From Bergeyella zoohelcum ATCC 43767 (GTDB taxonomy: Bacteria > Bacteroidota > Bacteroidia > Flavobacteriales > Weeksellaceae): DNA of 64,000 bases. The stretch spans positions 1,648,692 through 1,712,691 of the forward strand of contig NZ_JH932293.1 of NCBI RefSeq assembly GCF_000301075.1. Direction: 5' to 3'. Positions 36,383-46,313 of the stretch are shown one piece after another (position 1 is the first letter of the stretch; the number at the start of each line of letters is the position of its first letter). A model generated the notes under the pieces. The model did no database searches, was not told the DNA's origin, and saw only the letters and a program-made list of their open reading frames with translations. The position numbers and the translations under genes are program-made.

Positions 36383-38074
36383 TTAATAAACCGCTACAGA
36401 GTCATCTCCTCTGCCGTCTGCTATGGCGGTAATATTTCCGTTTTCTTCTTTTACGATGAGTTCTGTTCTTCCTATCGCTGCTCTTTCTTTAAACACATAG
36501 CCTTTTTTCTCTAAAATTTGGAGGGTAGATTTAGGAAAATTTTTCTCCACCGAAACATACTCTGGCAACCACTGATGGTGAAATTTCGGTTGGTTCACGG
36601 CTTGATTAGGAGAAAGCTTAAAGTCAATTATATTCACTATGCTTTGGAATACCGAAGTAGGAATGGTAGTTCCACCAGGGCTACCTACCACCATCATGGG
36701 ACGCTCATTTTTTAGTACAATGGTAGGAGACATAGAGGAAAGCATTCTCTTACCCGCCTCTATTTTGTTGGCTTCTCCGCCCACTGCCCCGAACATATTC
36801 GGAACACCTGGCTTAATGGAGAAATCATCCATCTCATTATTCAGGAAAAAACCAGCTCCTGATACATAGACTTTAGAGCCGTAATAGCCATTCAGGGTAG
36901 TGGTTACCGCTACGGCATTCCCCTCATGGTCTAAGATGGAGAGGTGTGTGGTTTGGGTACTTTCTTGGGGTGGTAAAATTACATTCCCCACTTCCTTGCT
37001 TGGTGTAGCTCTATCGGGAGTGTAAGATTTCCATCGGTTTTTGATATACGATTCAGAGATGAGCATCTGCGTAGGGTCTTTCACAAAATTCGGGTCTCCC
37101 ATATATTCCGCTCTGTCTGCAAAAGCTCTTCTTTCTGCTTCTACCATGATTTGTACGGCTTCTGGAGTATTAGATTGGTATTTTTCTAAATTTTCCATGG
37201 CAGTCATTTGAAGCATTTGAGCCAAAATAATTCCTCCCGAAGAAGGCAAAGGCATAGTAAGCACTTCGTGATTTTTATAATTAAAAGAAAGAGGCGTTCG
37301 GGTGGCTACGGTATAGTTTTTCAAATCTTCGTGGGTGATGATGCCTTTGAGTTTTTTCATCTCCGCTACGAATAAGTCGGCAGTTTTACCCTCGTAAAAG
37401 CCTTTTAATCCTTCTTTTTGAATCCTTTTTAGCGTCTCTGCAAGGTCTTTTTGTATTAAAATATCGCCTTGTTTCCAAGGGGTGTTTTTGATGAAGACAT
37501 GCGTACTGGTGCTGTACTTTTTAAAATCCGCCTGATGTTCATTCAGTAAATCGGCTTCTTTTTGGGTAATCGCAAATCCTTTTTCAGCCAAATCAATGGC
37601 GGGCTGAATGAGCTTTGCCATGGGTAATTTGGCATATGGTAAAGTTTCATAAAAACCTGCTACTGAACCAGGGATACCTACAGCCAAAGCACCATTTTGG
37701 GATAAATCTGTATTGGCATTTCCTTTTTTGTCCAAAAACATATCTCGGGTAGCTTTCTTAGGAGCAGTTTCTCTAAAGTCTAGTGCTATTTTCTTTCCGT
37801 TTGTGGTATAACCTACGAGGAAGCCACCCCCTCCGATATTCCCTGCCTGAGGATATACCACCGCTAAGGCATACTGCACAGCAATGGCCGCATCAAAGGC
37901 ATTTCCACCTTGTTTCATCACTGCTGTTCCTGCTTCACTGGCAAGTGGATGGGCAGAGACTACTACGCCTTTATTACGAGTCTGAATTTCCTTTACGATA
38001 GAATAATCCGTGTATTGGGCAAAACAAAAAGCCGAAGTGAATAGGGAAACCAGTACAATATTTTTGATTTTCAT
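36383..38074 (-). CDS. ggt: Gamma-glutamyltransferase
   Basis: 563 residues from ATG 38074, signal peptide (MKIKNIVLVSLFTSAFCFAQ). The precursor self-cleaves before the nucleophile threonine in QTTHLSILDHEG (about T375), giving large and small subunits. GNAFDAAIAVQYAL and AGNIGGGGFLVGY lie in the large subunit. MDDFSIKPGVPNMFGAVGGE and SPGGTTIPTSVFQSIVN lie in the small one and form the glutamate pocket. It acts in the periplasm on glutathione and other gamma-glutamyl compounds. It has its own promoter, divergent from threonine dehydrogenase. Confidence 0.95.
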   Translation of the reverse strand: MKIKNIVLVSLFTSAFCFAQYTDYSIVKEIQTRNKGVVVSAHPLASEAGTAVMKQGGNAFDAAIAVQYALAVVYPQAGNIGGGGFLVGYTTNGKKIALDFRETAPKKATRDMFLDKKGNANTDLSQNGALAVGIPGSVAGFYETLPYAKLPMAKLIQPAIDLAEKGFAITQKEADLLNEHQADFKKYSTSTHVFIKNTPWKQGDILIQKDLAETLKRIQKEGLKGFYEGKTADLFVAEMKKLKGIITHEDLKNYTVATRTPLSFNYKNHEVLTMPLPSSGGIILAQMLQMTAMENLEKYQSNTPEAVQIMVEAERRAFADRAEYMGDPNFVKDPTQMLISESYIKNRWKSYTPDRATPSKEVGNVILPPQESTQTTHLSILDHEGNAVAVTTTLNGYYGSKVYVSGAGFFLNNEMDDFSIKPGVPNMFGAVGGEANKIEAGKRMLSSMSPTIVLKNERPMMVVGSPGGTTIPTSVFQSIVNIIDFKLSPNQAVNQPKFHHQWLPEYVSVEKNFPKSTLQILEKKGYVFKERAAIGRTELIVKEENGNITAIADGRGDDSVAVY

Positions 38075-38102
38075 ACCATTATTTTTTATCATTTTTGAGC
38101 TA

Positions 38103-38131
38103 CAAATTTATTGCTTTTTTAGTTGAGCAAA
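38103..38131 (-). promoter_or_regulatory. Promoter of ggt
   Basis: TTTG (38128-38131), 17-nt spacer, TAAATTTG (38103-38110) on the minus strand; interleaved with the promoter of the divergent gene. Confidence 0.65.
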
Positions 38132-38153
38132 ATAGATTATTTCTTTATTTTTG
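38123..38153 (+). promoter_or_regulatory. Promoter of threonine dehydrogenase
   Basis: TTG 38123-38125, 20-nt spacer, TATTTTTG 38146-38153, 12 nt before the ATG at 38166. Confidence 0.7.
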
Positions 38154-38165
38154 CTAAAAAAATTC

Positions 38166-39125
38166 ATGGCTCAAACAGAAAGAATACTTATTACAGGTGC
38201 TTTAGGACAGATAGGAACAGAACTGACGAAAAAACTAATGGAAATCTATGGTGAAGACCAAGTCATTGCGTCAGGATTGGAACTGAAAGCACAAATCCAA
38301 ACCCCAGCAAAGCATTATGAAACATTAGATGTTACCGATACGCCACGCCTTAGAGAAGTGATTGAGAAGCATCATATCACTACCGTATATCATTTGGCGT
38401 CTCTCCTTTCTGGGACTTCTGAAAAAAATCCCCTTTTAGCGTGGAAACTCAATTTAGACCCACTCATTCAGCTTTGCGAAATAGCGAAAGAGGGGCTTAT
38501 TTCTAAAATATTTTGGCCAAGCTCTATTGCCGTTTTCGGAAAAGGTATCCCGAAACATGATGTGGGACAAGAGGTGGTACTGAACCCTACTACCGTGTAT
38601 GGAATTTCTAAACTAGCAGGGGAAAAGTGGTGCGAATACTATTGGGATAAATATGGTGTAGATGTAAGAAGTATCCGTTATCCAGGGCTTATTTCATGGA
38701 AAACGCCTGCGGGAGGTGGCACCACAGATTATGCGGTAGAAATTTTTTATGAAGCCGTAGAAAAAGGGAAATATACCAGCTTTATCTCTGAAAATACCGC
38801 CATGCCGATGCTCTATATGGATGATGCTATTAATGCTACGCTACAGCTGATGAACGCTCCTAAGGAATCTCTCAGTGTGAGAACTTCTTATAACCTTGGA
38901 GGGCTTAGCTTTACTCCAAAGGAACTTAGTGAGGAAATTAAAAACATTATCCCTGAATTCGAAATTAGCTACAAGCCAGACTTCCGACAAGCTATAGCAG
39001 ACTCTTGGCCTGCGTCTATTGATGATAGTGTAGCCAAAAAAGACTGGGGGCTTACTTATGAATTTGGCATCCAAGAAATGACGAAAGATATGATTGATAA
39101 TCTGAGAATAAAATTGGGCAAATAA
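38166..39125 (+). CDS. SDR-type L-threonine 3-dehydrogenase
   Basis: 319 residues from ATG 38166; a TTG start at 38151 lies inside the -7 box. The NAD motif TGALGQIG (G11, G14, G17), the catalytic Tyr145 and Lys149 in TVYGISKLAGE, and FWPSSIAVFGKG, SIRYPGLISWKTPAGGGTTDY and MPMLYMDDAI together match the epimerase-like threonine dehydrogenases first described in Flavobacterium/Cytophaga, not true sugar epimerases. It oxidises L-threonine to 2-amino-3-ketobutyrate, which KBL splits to glycine and acetyl-CoA; no KBL gene lies beside it in this window. Confidence 0.85.
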   Translation: MAQTERILITGALGQIGTELTKKLMEIYGEDQVIASGLELKAQIQTPAKHYETLDVTDTPRLREVIEKHHITTVYHLASLLSGTSEKNPLLAWKLNLDPLIQLCEIAKEGLISKIFWPSSIAVFGKGIPKHDVGQEVVLNPTTVYGISKLAGEKWCEYYWDKYGVDVRSIRYPGLISWKTPAGGGTTDYAVEIFYEAVEKGKYTSFISENTAMPMLYMDDAINATLQLMNAPKESLSVRTSYNLGGLSFTPKELSEEIKNIIPEFEISYKPDFRQAIADSWPASIDDSVAKKDWGLTYEFGIQEMTKDMIDNLRIKLGK

Positions 39126-39142
39126 AATATAAGGTTGATAAA

Positions 39143-39176
39143 AAAGAAGCTATCGTATTTGTACGATAGCTTCTTT
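39143..39176. terminator. Bidirectional terminator between threonine dehydrogenase and S9 peptidase
   Basis: AAGAAGCTATCGTA/TACGATAGCTTCTT, 4-nt loop, with T-rich tracts on both strands. Confidence 0.8.
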
Positions 39177-39481
39177 CATAATACAACAAACAAAAAACGA
39201 ATAATTAGTAACTCTATTTATTCTTTTATCTATAACGCTCAGTAGGAGGGTTTTTGTATTATTATCACTGTATGCCTATTGTGCGTATTTTTTATAACTG
39301 ATTAATGTTCCAAAACTACGCTTTTTACTAGGAGAAAATGTTACAAAATAAAAGCGATTTCGTTTCATAATTTAAAGCATAAGGTTTTAGAAATTATAAG
39401 TCATAAATTATAGACTAAAAAAGCTAAAAGCTGTAAGCGAGTTGCTAAATGCCTACTGCCTACAGCTTATCATCTAGATTT
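39177..39481. other. Intergenic region with degenerate word repeats
   Basis: No gene seen. From about 39405 it contains AAAGCTAAAAGCTGTAAGCGAGTTGC-type text ending in TGCCTACTGCCTACAGC, which can fold back on GCTGTAAGC and resembles 8316-8400 and 54612-54659. Confidence 0.45.
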
Positions 39482-41482
39482 TTATTTCTTTAAGGTTTCT
39501 TCTAGCCATTGGAAAAATTCTCTTTGCCAAACGATGGCATTCTGAGGATTGAGCACCCAATGGTTTTCATTCGGGTAATAAAGGAATTTAGATTTTAGCC
39601 CTTTTAGTCTTGCCGCTTGGAAGGCTCCTTGTCCCTGCTCATAAGGCACACGGAAATCTATTCCTCCCTGAATCACCATTAATGGGGTATTCCATTGATC
39701 TACGAAATTGCTTGGATTAAAATCTGTATAAGATTTCGGTAATGGCTTGTCATACGGAGAGCCTCCTAAATCCCAGTTAGCAAACCATAATTCTTCCGTA
39801 GTGAGGTACCACATTTTCATGTCAAATAGCCCATTGTGAGAAATAAAAGTTTTGAATCTATTATTGTGAATCCCTGCCAGCATGAGTACCGAATATCCGC
39901 CATAGCTTGCCCCTACAGCCCCTACTCGTTCTTTATCCACGAAAGGAAGCGTCATGGCATAATCTGTGGCAGCAAGGTAATCCTTCATCGGTTGTCCCCC
40001 CCAGTCTTTAGAAATAGCTTCGTTCCATTCTACGCCCCAGCCTGGCATTCCTCGTCTGTTGGGTGCTACTACTATGTAGCCATTGGCTGCCATAAGTGCA
40101 AAGTTCCATCGGTAGGAAAAATACTGAGAAAGTGCAGACTGTGGACCTCCCTGGCAGTAAAGTAATGTTGGGTATTTTTTATTGGGGTCAAAATTCGGTG
40201 GATAGTGAAACCAAACGCCCATCTCCTTGCCATCAGAGGTTTTTACCATTCTTAACTCTGATTTAGAGGGGGCTATCTTCGCATAAATATCCTTGTTTAC
40301 ATCGGTGAGCTGAGCCATTTTTCCATTTTTCGGCTGAACAGAAAATAAATCGGTAGCGTGGTTAATGTCTGTTCTTCCCACTACCAGTCCATTTTTAGCA
40401 TCGGCAAAAATATTGTTTACATCAAAGTTTCCCTGGGTAATTTTCTGAATTTTTTGCGTTTTAGGGTCGAGGGAAAAAAGCTGTTTCGTACCACGGTAAG
40501 CCGCCGTAAAATAGATCGTTTTAGAATCTTTGCTCCACAAGAAATCTCCCGTTACGCTTTCGTTCCAGCTTCGGGTGAGGTTTGTGGTCTTTCCAGTTTT
40601 CCAATCTAAGATTTTAATATCGTTTTTATCAGATTCATTGCCGTCTCTCTCCATACTTTGCCATGTAAGATATTGCCCATCAGGACTAAATTTAGGGTGT
40701 ACATCATAGCCTTTATTGTCTTCCGTAAGGTTTTTAATTTGTCCCGAAGAAAAATGGTAAGAAAAGATGTCGGTATTGGTAGATTTGGCATAATCCACAC
40801 CGCTTTTAGGCTTCATGACGAAGAGAAGCTGAGAAGCATCTGGACTGAAAATAAAATCTTCGGCTCCGCCAAATGGTCTTTGTGGTGCGTCCCATGCTTT
40901 GCCTTCTAATACATCTTTGGCGTTTTCTACGCTTTCATCGGTATTGACTACGAAAATATGATTGTACTTTCCTTGATTAAAATAATCCCAATGTCTGTGA
41001 TTCAAATCATGGTATATATGTGCCGTATTTTTAGGTAAATCACTATGTTTATCAGTACCCATTACTTTTTCTACCAATACTTCTTTGCTAAAAGCAATGC
41101 GTTTTCCATCAGGAGAAATCAGAATATGGTCTGCTTTACCAATGGTATAAAATTCTGACCAAGATTTTCCTTCATCTTTAGAAAGATAAATTTTTTCTCC
41201 TTCCTGAGCATAGATTCCATTTTTGTCCCACTGGATGAGTGATTTTTTGCCGAAATTTATTTTAGTGGATTGTTGGTTTTTAAGATTAAGAAAATAACTG
41301 ATGCTGCTGTTCTTTTCTGTATGAATATCTACAGTACCTACTTTATAAATGAGTGCCGATTGGTCTGGAGCAATGGTCTGTACGCTAAGTCTTTTCAATG
41401 ACCAGAGCGTTTCTGGGGTCATCACCTGTGCAGATAATAAAGCGGGCGATGCTAATGCAATAAGGGTGTTTTTTATATTCAT
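39482..41482 (-). CDS. S9-family peptidase (acylaminoacyl/dipeptidyl peptidase type)
   Basis: 666 residues with signal peptide (MNIKNTLIALASPALLSAQ). A WD40-like beta-propeller (about 25-400: SPDGKRIAFSKEV, SPDASQLLFVM, SPDGQYLTWQS) covers a C-terminal alpha/beta-hydrolase. The nucleophile is Ser526 in GASYGGYS, the Asp lies in QGGIDFRVPYEQG and the His in NENHWVLNP. It should cut short peptides in the periplasm, suiting a protein-degrading organism. A bidirectional terminator lies downstream. Confidence 0.93.
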   Translation of the reverse strand: MNIKNTLIALASPALLSAQVMTPETLWSLKRLSVQTIAPDQSALIYKVGTVDIHTEKNSSISYFLNLKNQQSTKINFGKKSLIQWDKNGIYAQEGEKIYLSKDEGKSWSEFYTIGKADHILISPDGKRIAFSKEVLVEKVMGTDKHSDLPKNTAHIYHDLNHRHWDYFNQGKYNHIFVVNTDESVENAKDVLEGKAWDAPQRPFGGAEDFIFSPDASQLLFVMKPKSGVDYAKSTNTDIFSYHFSSGQIKNLTEDNKGYDVHPKFSPDGQYLTWQSMERDGNESDKNDIKILDWKTGKTTNLTRSWNESVTGDFLWSKDSKTIYFTAAYRGTKQLFSLDPKTQKIQKITQGNFDVNNIFADAKNGLVVGRTDINHATDLFSVQPKNGKMAQLTDVNKDIYAKIAPSKSELRMVKTSDGKEMGVWFHYPPNFDPNKKYPTLLYCQGGPQSALSQYFSYRWNFALMAANGYIVVAPNRRGMPGWGVEWNEAISKDWGGQPMKDYLAATDYAMTLPFVDKERVGAVGASYGGYSVLMLAGIHNNRFKTFISHNGLFDMKMWYLTTEELWFANWDLGGSPYDKPLPKSYTDFNPSNFVDQWNTPLMVIQGGIDFRVPYEQGQGAFQAARLKGLKSKFLYYPNENHWVLNPQNAIVWQREFFQWLEETLKK

Positions 41483-41674
41483 AGCGTTTGATTTTTATGT
41501 ACAAAGTATAATGATGAATGTCTGCTGTCTGTGGCTTTTAAAAAATTATGTTTCTACTTTACCAAAGTTCTAAAAACTCTGGCAAAGTGCACTGAATGGT
41601 AAAATTTAAGCAAAAATAAAAAGCTTAAGACGAATGTACAGAATACAGTGATTATCGTCTATAGCTTTTAAAAA

Positions 41675-42982
41675 CTATTTTTGTCTAAAGTACACTTCAA
41701 TAGGAACGCCCGTAAAACCGAAATGCTTTCTGAGTTGGTTTTCGGTAAATCGTTTGTACGGTTCTTTTACATACTGCGGGAGATTACAGAAGAATACGAA
41801 CTGTGGAGATGGAGTACCCAGCTGTACACAATATTTGATTTTAATATATTTTCCTTTAAGTGCAGGAGGTGGGCTAGATTCAAAAATAGGAAGCATCACT
41901 TCATTCAGCTTAGAAGTTTTTATTTTTTTCTTTCTGTTTTCATATACCTCCATAGCAGTATCCACGGCCTTTAAGATTCTTTGCTTCGTTAGTGCCGATA
42001 CGAAAAGAATAGGAATATCCTGAAACTGACCAATTTTTTCTTTGATTTGTCTTTCAAAATCCCTCATGGTATTGGTAGATTTTTCCACTAAATCCCATTT
42101 ATTGACTAAAATTACGATGCCTTTTCTGTTTTTTTGAGCGATACCAAAAATATTCATATCCTGACTTTCCCATCCCTGGGTGGCATCTACCATAATAATC
42201 ACTACATCCGAATGTTCTATTGCCCTTACGGAACGCATTACACTATAAAACTCTAAATCTTCTTTTACTTTAGATTTTTTACGCATTCCTGCCGTGTCCA
42301 CTAAAACGAATTGATGTCCGAATTTATTGTAGAGGGTTTCTATAGCATCTCGGGTAGTACCTGCAATATCTGTTACGATGTTTCTCTCCACATCCAAAAG
42401 AGCATTGGTAAGCGTAGATTTCCCTACATTAGGTCTTCCTGCGATGGTAATTCTCGGCAACCCCTCGAATGGGTCTTTGTAATCTACGGTAGGAAAATCT
42501 TTCACTATATCATCTAAAAGATCTCCAGTACCAGAACCTGTAGCAGAAGAAAGAGAATAGTATTTTTCTATTCCCAACTGATAAAACTCAGTAGCTGCAA
42601 GGTCTTCTTTTACAGAATCTACCTTATTTACCACAATGTACAAAGGTTTCCCCGAACGGCGAAGCATTTCATGCATCTCTATATCCGTATCAGTGAGCCC
42701 TTCTTCTACATTGAGCATAAAGATAATGGAAGTGGCTTCATCTACAGCCAGCTCTACTTGTTTGGTAATTTCTTCTTGGAAAATATCATCTGTACTTACT
42801 TCGTAGCCTCCTGTGTCTATTACGGTAAATTCTACACCATTCCAGTCAGATTTTCCGTAGTGTCTGTCTCTAGTAACGCCAGAAGTAGAATCTACGATGG
42901 CCTCTCTCTTTTCTAATAGTCGGTTAAAAAGTGTGGATTTACCCACATTGGGTCTTCCTACAATTGCAACGATATTGCTCAT
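41675..42982 (-). CDS. der: Ribosome-associated GTPase Der (EngA)
   Basis: 435 residues from ATG 42982 (MSNIVAIVGRPNVGKSTLFN). Two tandem G domains: GRPNVGKS, DTGGYEVS and NKVD, then AGRPNVGKS, DTAGMRKKS and NKWD; a KH-like C-terminal domain ends with FGFTGVPIEVYFRQK. It is essential for 50S assembly. Twenty-three residues are open further upstream but match no family member. tRNA-Met lies upstream on the same strand, behind a terminator. Confidence 0.96.
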   Translation of the reverse strand: MSNIVAIVGRPNVGKSTLFNRLLEKREAIVDSTSGVTRDRHYGKSDWNGVEFTVIDTGGYEVSTDDIFQEEITKQVELAVDEATSIIFMLNVEEGLTDTDIEMHEMLRRSGKPLYIVVNKVDSVKEDLAATEFYQLGIEKYYSLSSATGSGTGDLLDDIVKDFPTVDYKDPFEGLPRITIAGRPNVGKSTLTNALLDVERNIVTDIAGTTRDAIETLYNKFGHQFVLVDTAGMRKKSKVKEDLEFYSVMRSVRAIEHSDVVIIMVDATQGWESQDMNIFGIAQKNRKGIVILVNKWDLVEKSTNTMRDFERQIKEKIGQFQDIPILFVSALTKQRILKAVDTAMEVYENRKKKIKTSKLNEVMLPIFESSPPPALKGKYIKIKYCVQLGTPSPQFVFFCNLPQYVKEPYKRFTENQLRKHFGFTGVPIEVYFRQK

Positions 42983-43067
42983 AAAAATTATTTCTTTTTT
43001 TTGCCCGTTTGGGGTAATGAAGAATGAGTACCTCGGTCTTTCCGAGCTCAAATTTTATGCAAAGATA

Positions 43068-43094
43068 TAAAAAAAGCACTCATACTGAGTGCTT
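43068..43094 (-). terminator. Terminator of tRNA-Met
   Basis: Minus strand AAGCACTC-AGTAT-GAGTGCTT followed by a T run, 3 nt after the tRNA 3' end. Confidence 0.8.
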
Positions 43095-43097
43095 ATG

Positions 43098-43171
43098 TGG
43101 TCCCACCTGGGCTCGAACCAGGGACCACCTGATTATGAGTCAGGTGCTCTAACCAACTGAGCTATAGGACC
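43098..43171 (-). tRNA. tRNA-Met (CAT), or CAT tRNA-Ile2
   Basis: 74 nt. Acceptor GGTCCTA/TGGGACC with one wobble, D-arm AGCTCAGTTGGTTAGAGC, anticodon stem CCTGA/TCAGG with loop CTCATAA, T-arm CCTGG-TTCGAGC-CCAGG, discriminator A. The anticodon is CAT. It is not an initiator (acceptor 1-72 is paired). Elongator Met and lysidine-modified Ile2 share this loop; I favour Met without proof. CCA is not encoded. Confidence 0.9.
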
Positions 43172-43199
43172 AGTGGAAGTATTTCCGTTTCTTGGTGTG

Positions 43200-43230
43200 C
43201 AAAGATAGTGTTTTTTTCTGACCAAGCAAA
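43200..43230 (-). promoter_or_regulatory. Promoter of tRNA-Met
   Basis: TTTG (43227-43230), 19-nt spacer, TATCTTTG (43200-43207) on the minus strand. The -7 box is identical to that of tRNA-Arg. Confidence 0.7.
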
Positions 43231-43680
43231 TTATTTTTGAAATTTTAAAGATGAAATGCTGTATTTTTTCTATCAGTAAAGAAAAATAATCGGCGTAAAA
43301 TATTAAAAATCAAATAGTTTTTAAAAATAAAATTTAATGAAATATTTAATAACAATATATCTTTCATTAATTAAAAATACTGATTGAAAAGCATTTTGGC
43401 GAAAATAAACATGAATAATGATTGCCCTTTGCTGTGCCTAAAGTTGCATTTTAATGCATTTGGCTTAAGAAATATCAAAAGTAGTAACATGTACAACCTA
43501 TTTTTTCCGTATTTTTGCAAACATTGAATAATTGGAAGATGAGAGTCAGTTTGATGAAGCTTGAAATAGTTTTGGATATTTAGGGGAATTTGAAAAGGTT
43601 CCTATATTATTTTTATTCATTATTTGAAGTACGATTGGAATGGCTAAGTTGACAATCATTTTATTATTGCTAAAATTGTT
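43231..43680. other. AT-rich intergenic region and alaS leader
   Basis: Nothing recognisable up to 43500. TATTTTTG at 43510-43517 then starts a leader of about 160 nt before alaS. It contains a 14-codon ORF at 43539-43583 (MRVSLMKLEIVLDI), and TATTATTG, one mismatch from the -7 box, lies just before the alaS ATG. Confidence 0.4.
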
Positions 43681-46278
43681 ATGACATCACAAGAAATAAG
43701 ACAGAAATTTTTAGATTTTTTCAAGAGCAAAGGACATGAAATTGTTCCATCGGCTCCCATTGTTTTAAAAGATGACCCTACGCTGATGTTTTCCAATTCG
43801 GGAATGACGCAGTTTAAAGATTTTTTCTTGGGGTATAAACAGCCTTCCTCGCTCAGAGTGGCAGATACCCAGAAGTGTCTCAGAGTATCGGGGAAACACA
43901 ATGATTTGGACGATGTAGGGCGTGATACCTACCATCATACCATGTTTGAAATGCTGGGCAACTGGTCTTTCGGAGACTATTTTAAGAAAGAAGCCATAGA
44001 ATGGGCATGGGAGCTTCTTACAGGAGTATATAAAATTCCCAAAGAAAATATCTATGTAACCATTTTTGAGGGCGATGCTTCGGAAAATTTGGACAGAGAC
44101 CAAGAGGCATATAACTTTTGGAAAGCCCATATCTCTGAAGATAGAATCCTTAATGGAAATAAAAAAGACAATTTTTGGGAAATGGGAGAACAGGGACCAT
44201 GTGGACCTTGCTCGGAAATTCATATTGACCTCAGAAGTGAAGAGGAAAAAGCTAAAATTTCGGGTAAAGAATTGGTCAATCAAGACCATCCTCAAGTCAT
44301 TGAGGTATGGAATCTTGTTTTTATGGAGTTCAACCGAAAAGCCGATGGCTCACTGGAAAAATTACCCAAGCAAAATGTGGATACAGGAATGGGCTTTGAA
44401 AGGCTTTGCATGGCACTTCAGGGCAAGTCTTCCAACTATGATACCGATGTTTTTACGCCACTTATAGAAAAAGTAGAAGAGATTTCGGGCAAAAAATACG
44501 AAGGAAAATTGGAGGATGAAAAGGATATTGCCATCCGCGTGATTGTGGACCATATTCGTGCAGTTGCTTTTGCTATTGCTGATGGACAACTCCCATCCAA
44601 CAACGGAGCGGGCTATGTCATTAGACGAATCTTGCGTAGAGCCATCCGATATGGGTTTACTTTCTTAGGGCAAAAAGAACCTTTTATTTATCAGTTAGTA
44701 GATACGCTGGTCCAGCAGATGGGAGAAGCTTTTGCAGAGCTTAAAAAACAACATCACTTGGTTCAAAATGTCATTCGTGAAGAGGAAAATTCATTCCTAA
44801 GAACTTTAGAACAAGGGCTTTTGATACTCGATGCAATGATGAATAATGCCGAAAATAAGGAGATTTCAGGAAGTAAAGCTTTTGAACTATATGATACTTA
44901 TGGCTTTCCTATTGACCTTACTGCTTTGATTTTGGCTGAAAAAGGATTTACTTTGGATGAGGCGGGTTTTGAGGAAAATTTAAAGAAACAAAAAGAACGC
45001 TCTCGGGCGGCAGCTCAGACGAAAACCGATGACTGGGTGGTGATTCGTGAAGATGATGAAACGGAATTCATCGGTTACGATGCCACGGAAGGTACCGTGA
45101 GAATCACTCAATATAGAAAGGTGGAAAGCCAGAAAGAGGGGACGCAATATCAGTTGGTATTCAATGTTACGCCATTTTATCCCGAAGGTGGTGGACAAGT
45201 GGGCGATAAAGGATTTTTGACCTCAGCCAGTGGGGAAATGACCTATATCTTGGATACCAAAAAGGAAAATAACCTCATTATTCACATTGCCGAATCTTTG
45301 CCCGAAAATCTAAATGAGCCATTCAAAGCAGAAGTAAAGGGAAGACCGCTTACGGAGGCCAATCATACCGCTACACATTTGTTACATCAGGCGTTAAGAG
45401 AAGTTTTAGGAACGCATGTGGAGCAAAGAGGTTCAAAGGTGGATTTTGATGGACTGAGGTTTGATTTTTCTCATTTCCAAAAAGTTACAGATGAAGAGCT
45501 TCAAGCCGTAGAAAAGAAGGTAAATGAACGGATTTTGCAACAAATTGCACTCAAAGAACATCGTTCTATTTCCATGAAAGAGGCGATGGAAGCGGGTGCT
45601 ATGGCACTTTTCGGTGAGAAATATGGTGATAAGGTGCGTATGATAGAATTTGCCGATAGTAAGGAACTTTGTGGAGGTACGCATGTGAAAAATACCAGCG
45701 ACATTTGGTATTTTAAGATTATTTCAGAAGGTGCTGTGGCATCGGGGATACGCCGTGTGGAAGCCATTACCAGAGAAAAAGTGAAGGAATATTTCTTTAA
45801 TTTAGAGGTACAACATGAAAAACTTTCGGCACTTTTGAAATCCAAAGATCTCGTAAAATCTACAGAGAAATTGCAAGAGGAAAATGCACAGCTAAAAGCG
45901 GAAGTAGAAGCACTGAAAAAGGAAAAAGCAAAAGGTGAAGTTCAGAATTGGAAAAATCAATTCGTACAAAGTGGAGATAAGCAGCTTTTGGTAAAGAAAA
46001 CCTCTTTAGATGCGGCTTCGGTAAAAGATATCGTATTTCAGCTGAAAAAGGAAATTGCTGCATCAGTGATTGTTATCCTTTCCGATGCAGGAGAAAAACC
46101 GATGATTACCGTAGGAGTTTCTGATGATTTGGATGGAAAGTATCATGCAGGAAACATCGTAAAAGAGTTAGCAAAAGAAATTCAAGGTGGTGGTGGTGGA
46201 AATCCCGGCTTTGCAACAGCAGGAGGTAAAAACCTTGCAGGACTGGAAAATGCAGAGCAGAAGGCTAAAGCATTATAA
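43681..46278 (+). CDS. alaS: Alanyl-tRNA synthetase
   Basis: 865 residues. N-terminal class II catalytic core ([50 protein letters not shown]); the editing domain holds zinc ligands H562 and H566 (HTATH) and C664 in CGGTH. The coiled coil [19 protein letters not shown] and the C-Ala domain end in [16 protein letters not shown]. It charges tRNA-Ala and clears Ser/Gly mischarging. A PfkB kinase gene follows after 35 nt without a terminator. Confidence 0.97.
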   Translation: MTSQEIRQKFLDFFKSKGHEIVPSAPIVLKDDPTLMFSNSGMTQFKDFFLGYKQPSSLRVADTQKCLRVSGKHNDLDDVGRDTYHHTMFEMLGNWSFGDYFKKEAIEWAWELLTGVYKIPKENIYVTIFEGDASENLDRDQEAYNFWKAHISEDRILNGNKKDNFWEMGEQGPCGPCSEIHIDLRSEEEKAKISGKELVNQDHPQVIEVWNLVFMEFNRKADGSLEKLPKQNVDTGMGFERLCMALQGKSSNYDTDVFTPLIEKVEEISGKKYEGKLEDEKDIAIRVIVDHIRAVAFAIADGQLPSNNGAGYVIRRILRRAIRYGFTFLGQKEPFIYQLVDTLVQQMGEAFAELKKQHHLVQNVIREEENSFLRTLEQGLLILDAMMNNAENKEISGSKAFELYDTYGFPIDLTALILAEKGFTLDEAGFEENLKKQKERSRAAAQTKTDDWVVIREDDETEFIGYDATEGTVRITQYRKVESQKEGTQYQLVFNVTPFYPEGGGQVGDKGFLTSASGEMTYILDTKKENNLIIHIAESLPENLNEPFKAEVKGRPLTEANHTATHLLHQALREVLGTHVEQRGSKVDFDGLRFDFSHFQKVTDEELQAVEKKVNERILQQIALKEHRSISMKEAMEAGAMALFGEKYGDKVRMIEFADSKELCGGTHVKNTSDIWYFKIISEGAVASGIRRVEAITREKVKEYFFNLEVQHEKLSALLKSKDLVKSTEKLQEENAQLKAEVEALKKEKAKGEVQNWKNQFVQSGDKQLLVKKTSLDAASVKDIVFQLKKEIAASVIVILSDAGEKPMITVGVSDDLDGKYHAGNIVKELAKEIQGGGGGNPGFATAGGKNLAGLENAEQKAKAL

Positions 46279-46313
46279 TATTAATACGAATTTTTAATTT
46301 TTTGATCAATATA

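Noticed and set aside
38166-39125. Sugar-nucleotide (UDP-glucose) epimerase
   Set aside because: The WPSSIAVFG and TPAGGGTTDY stretches match SDR-type threonine dehydrogenase better, and no sugar gene is adjacent.
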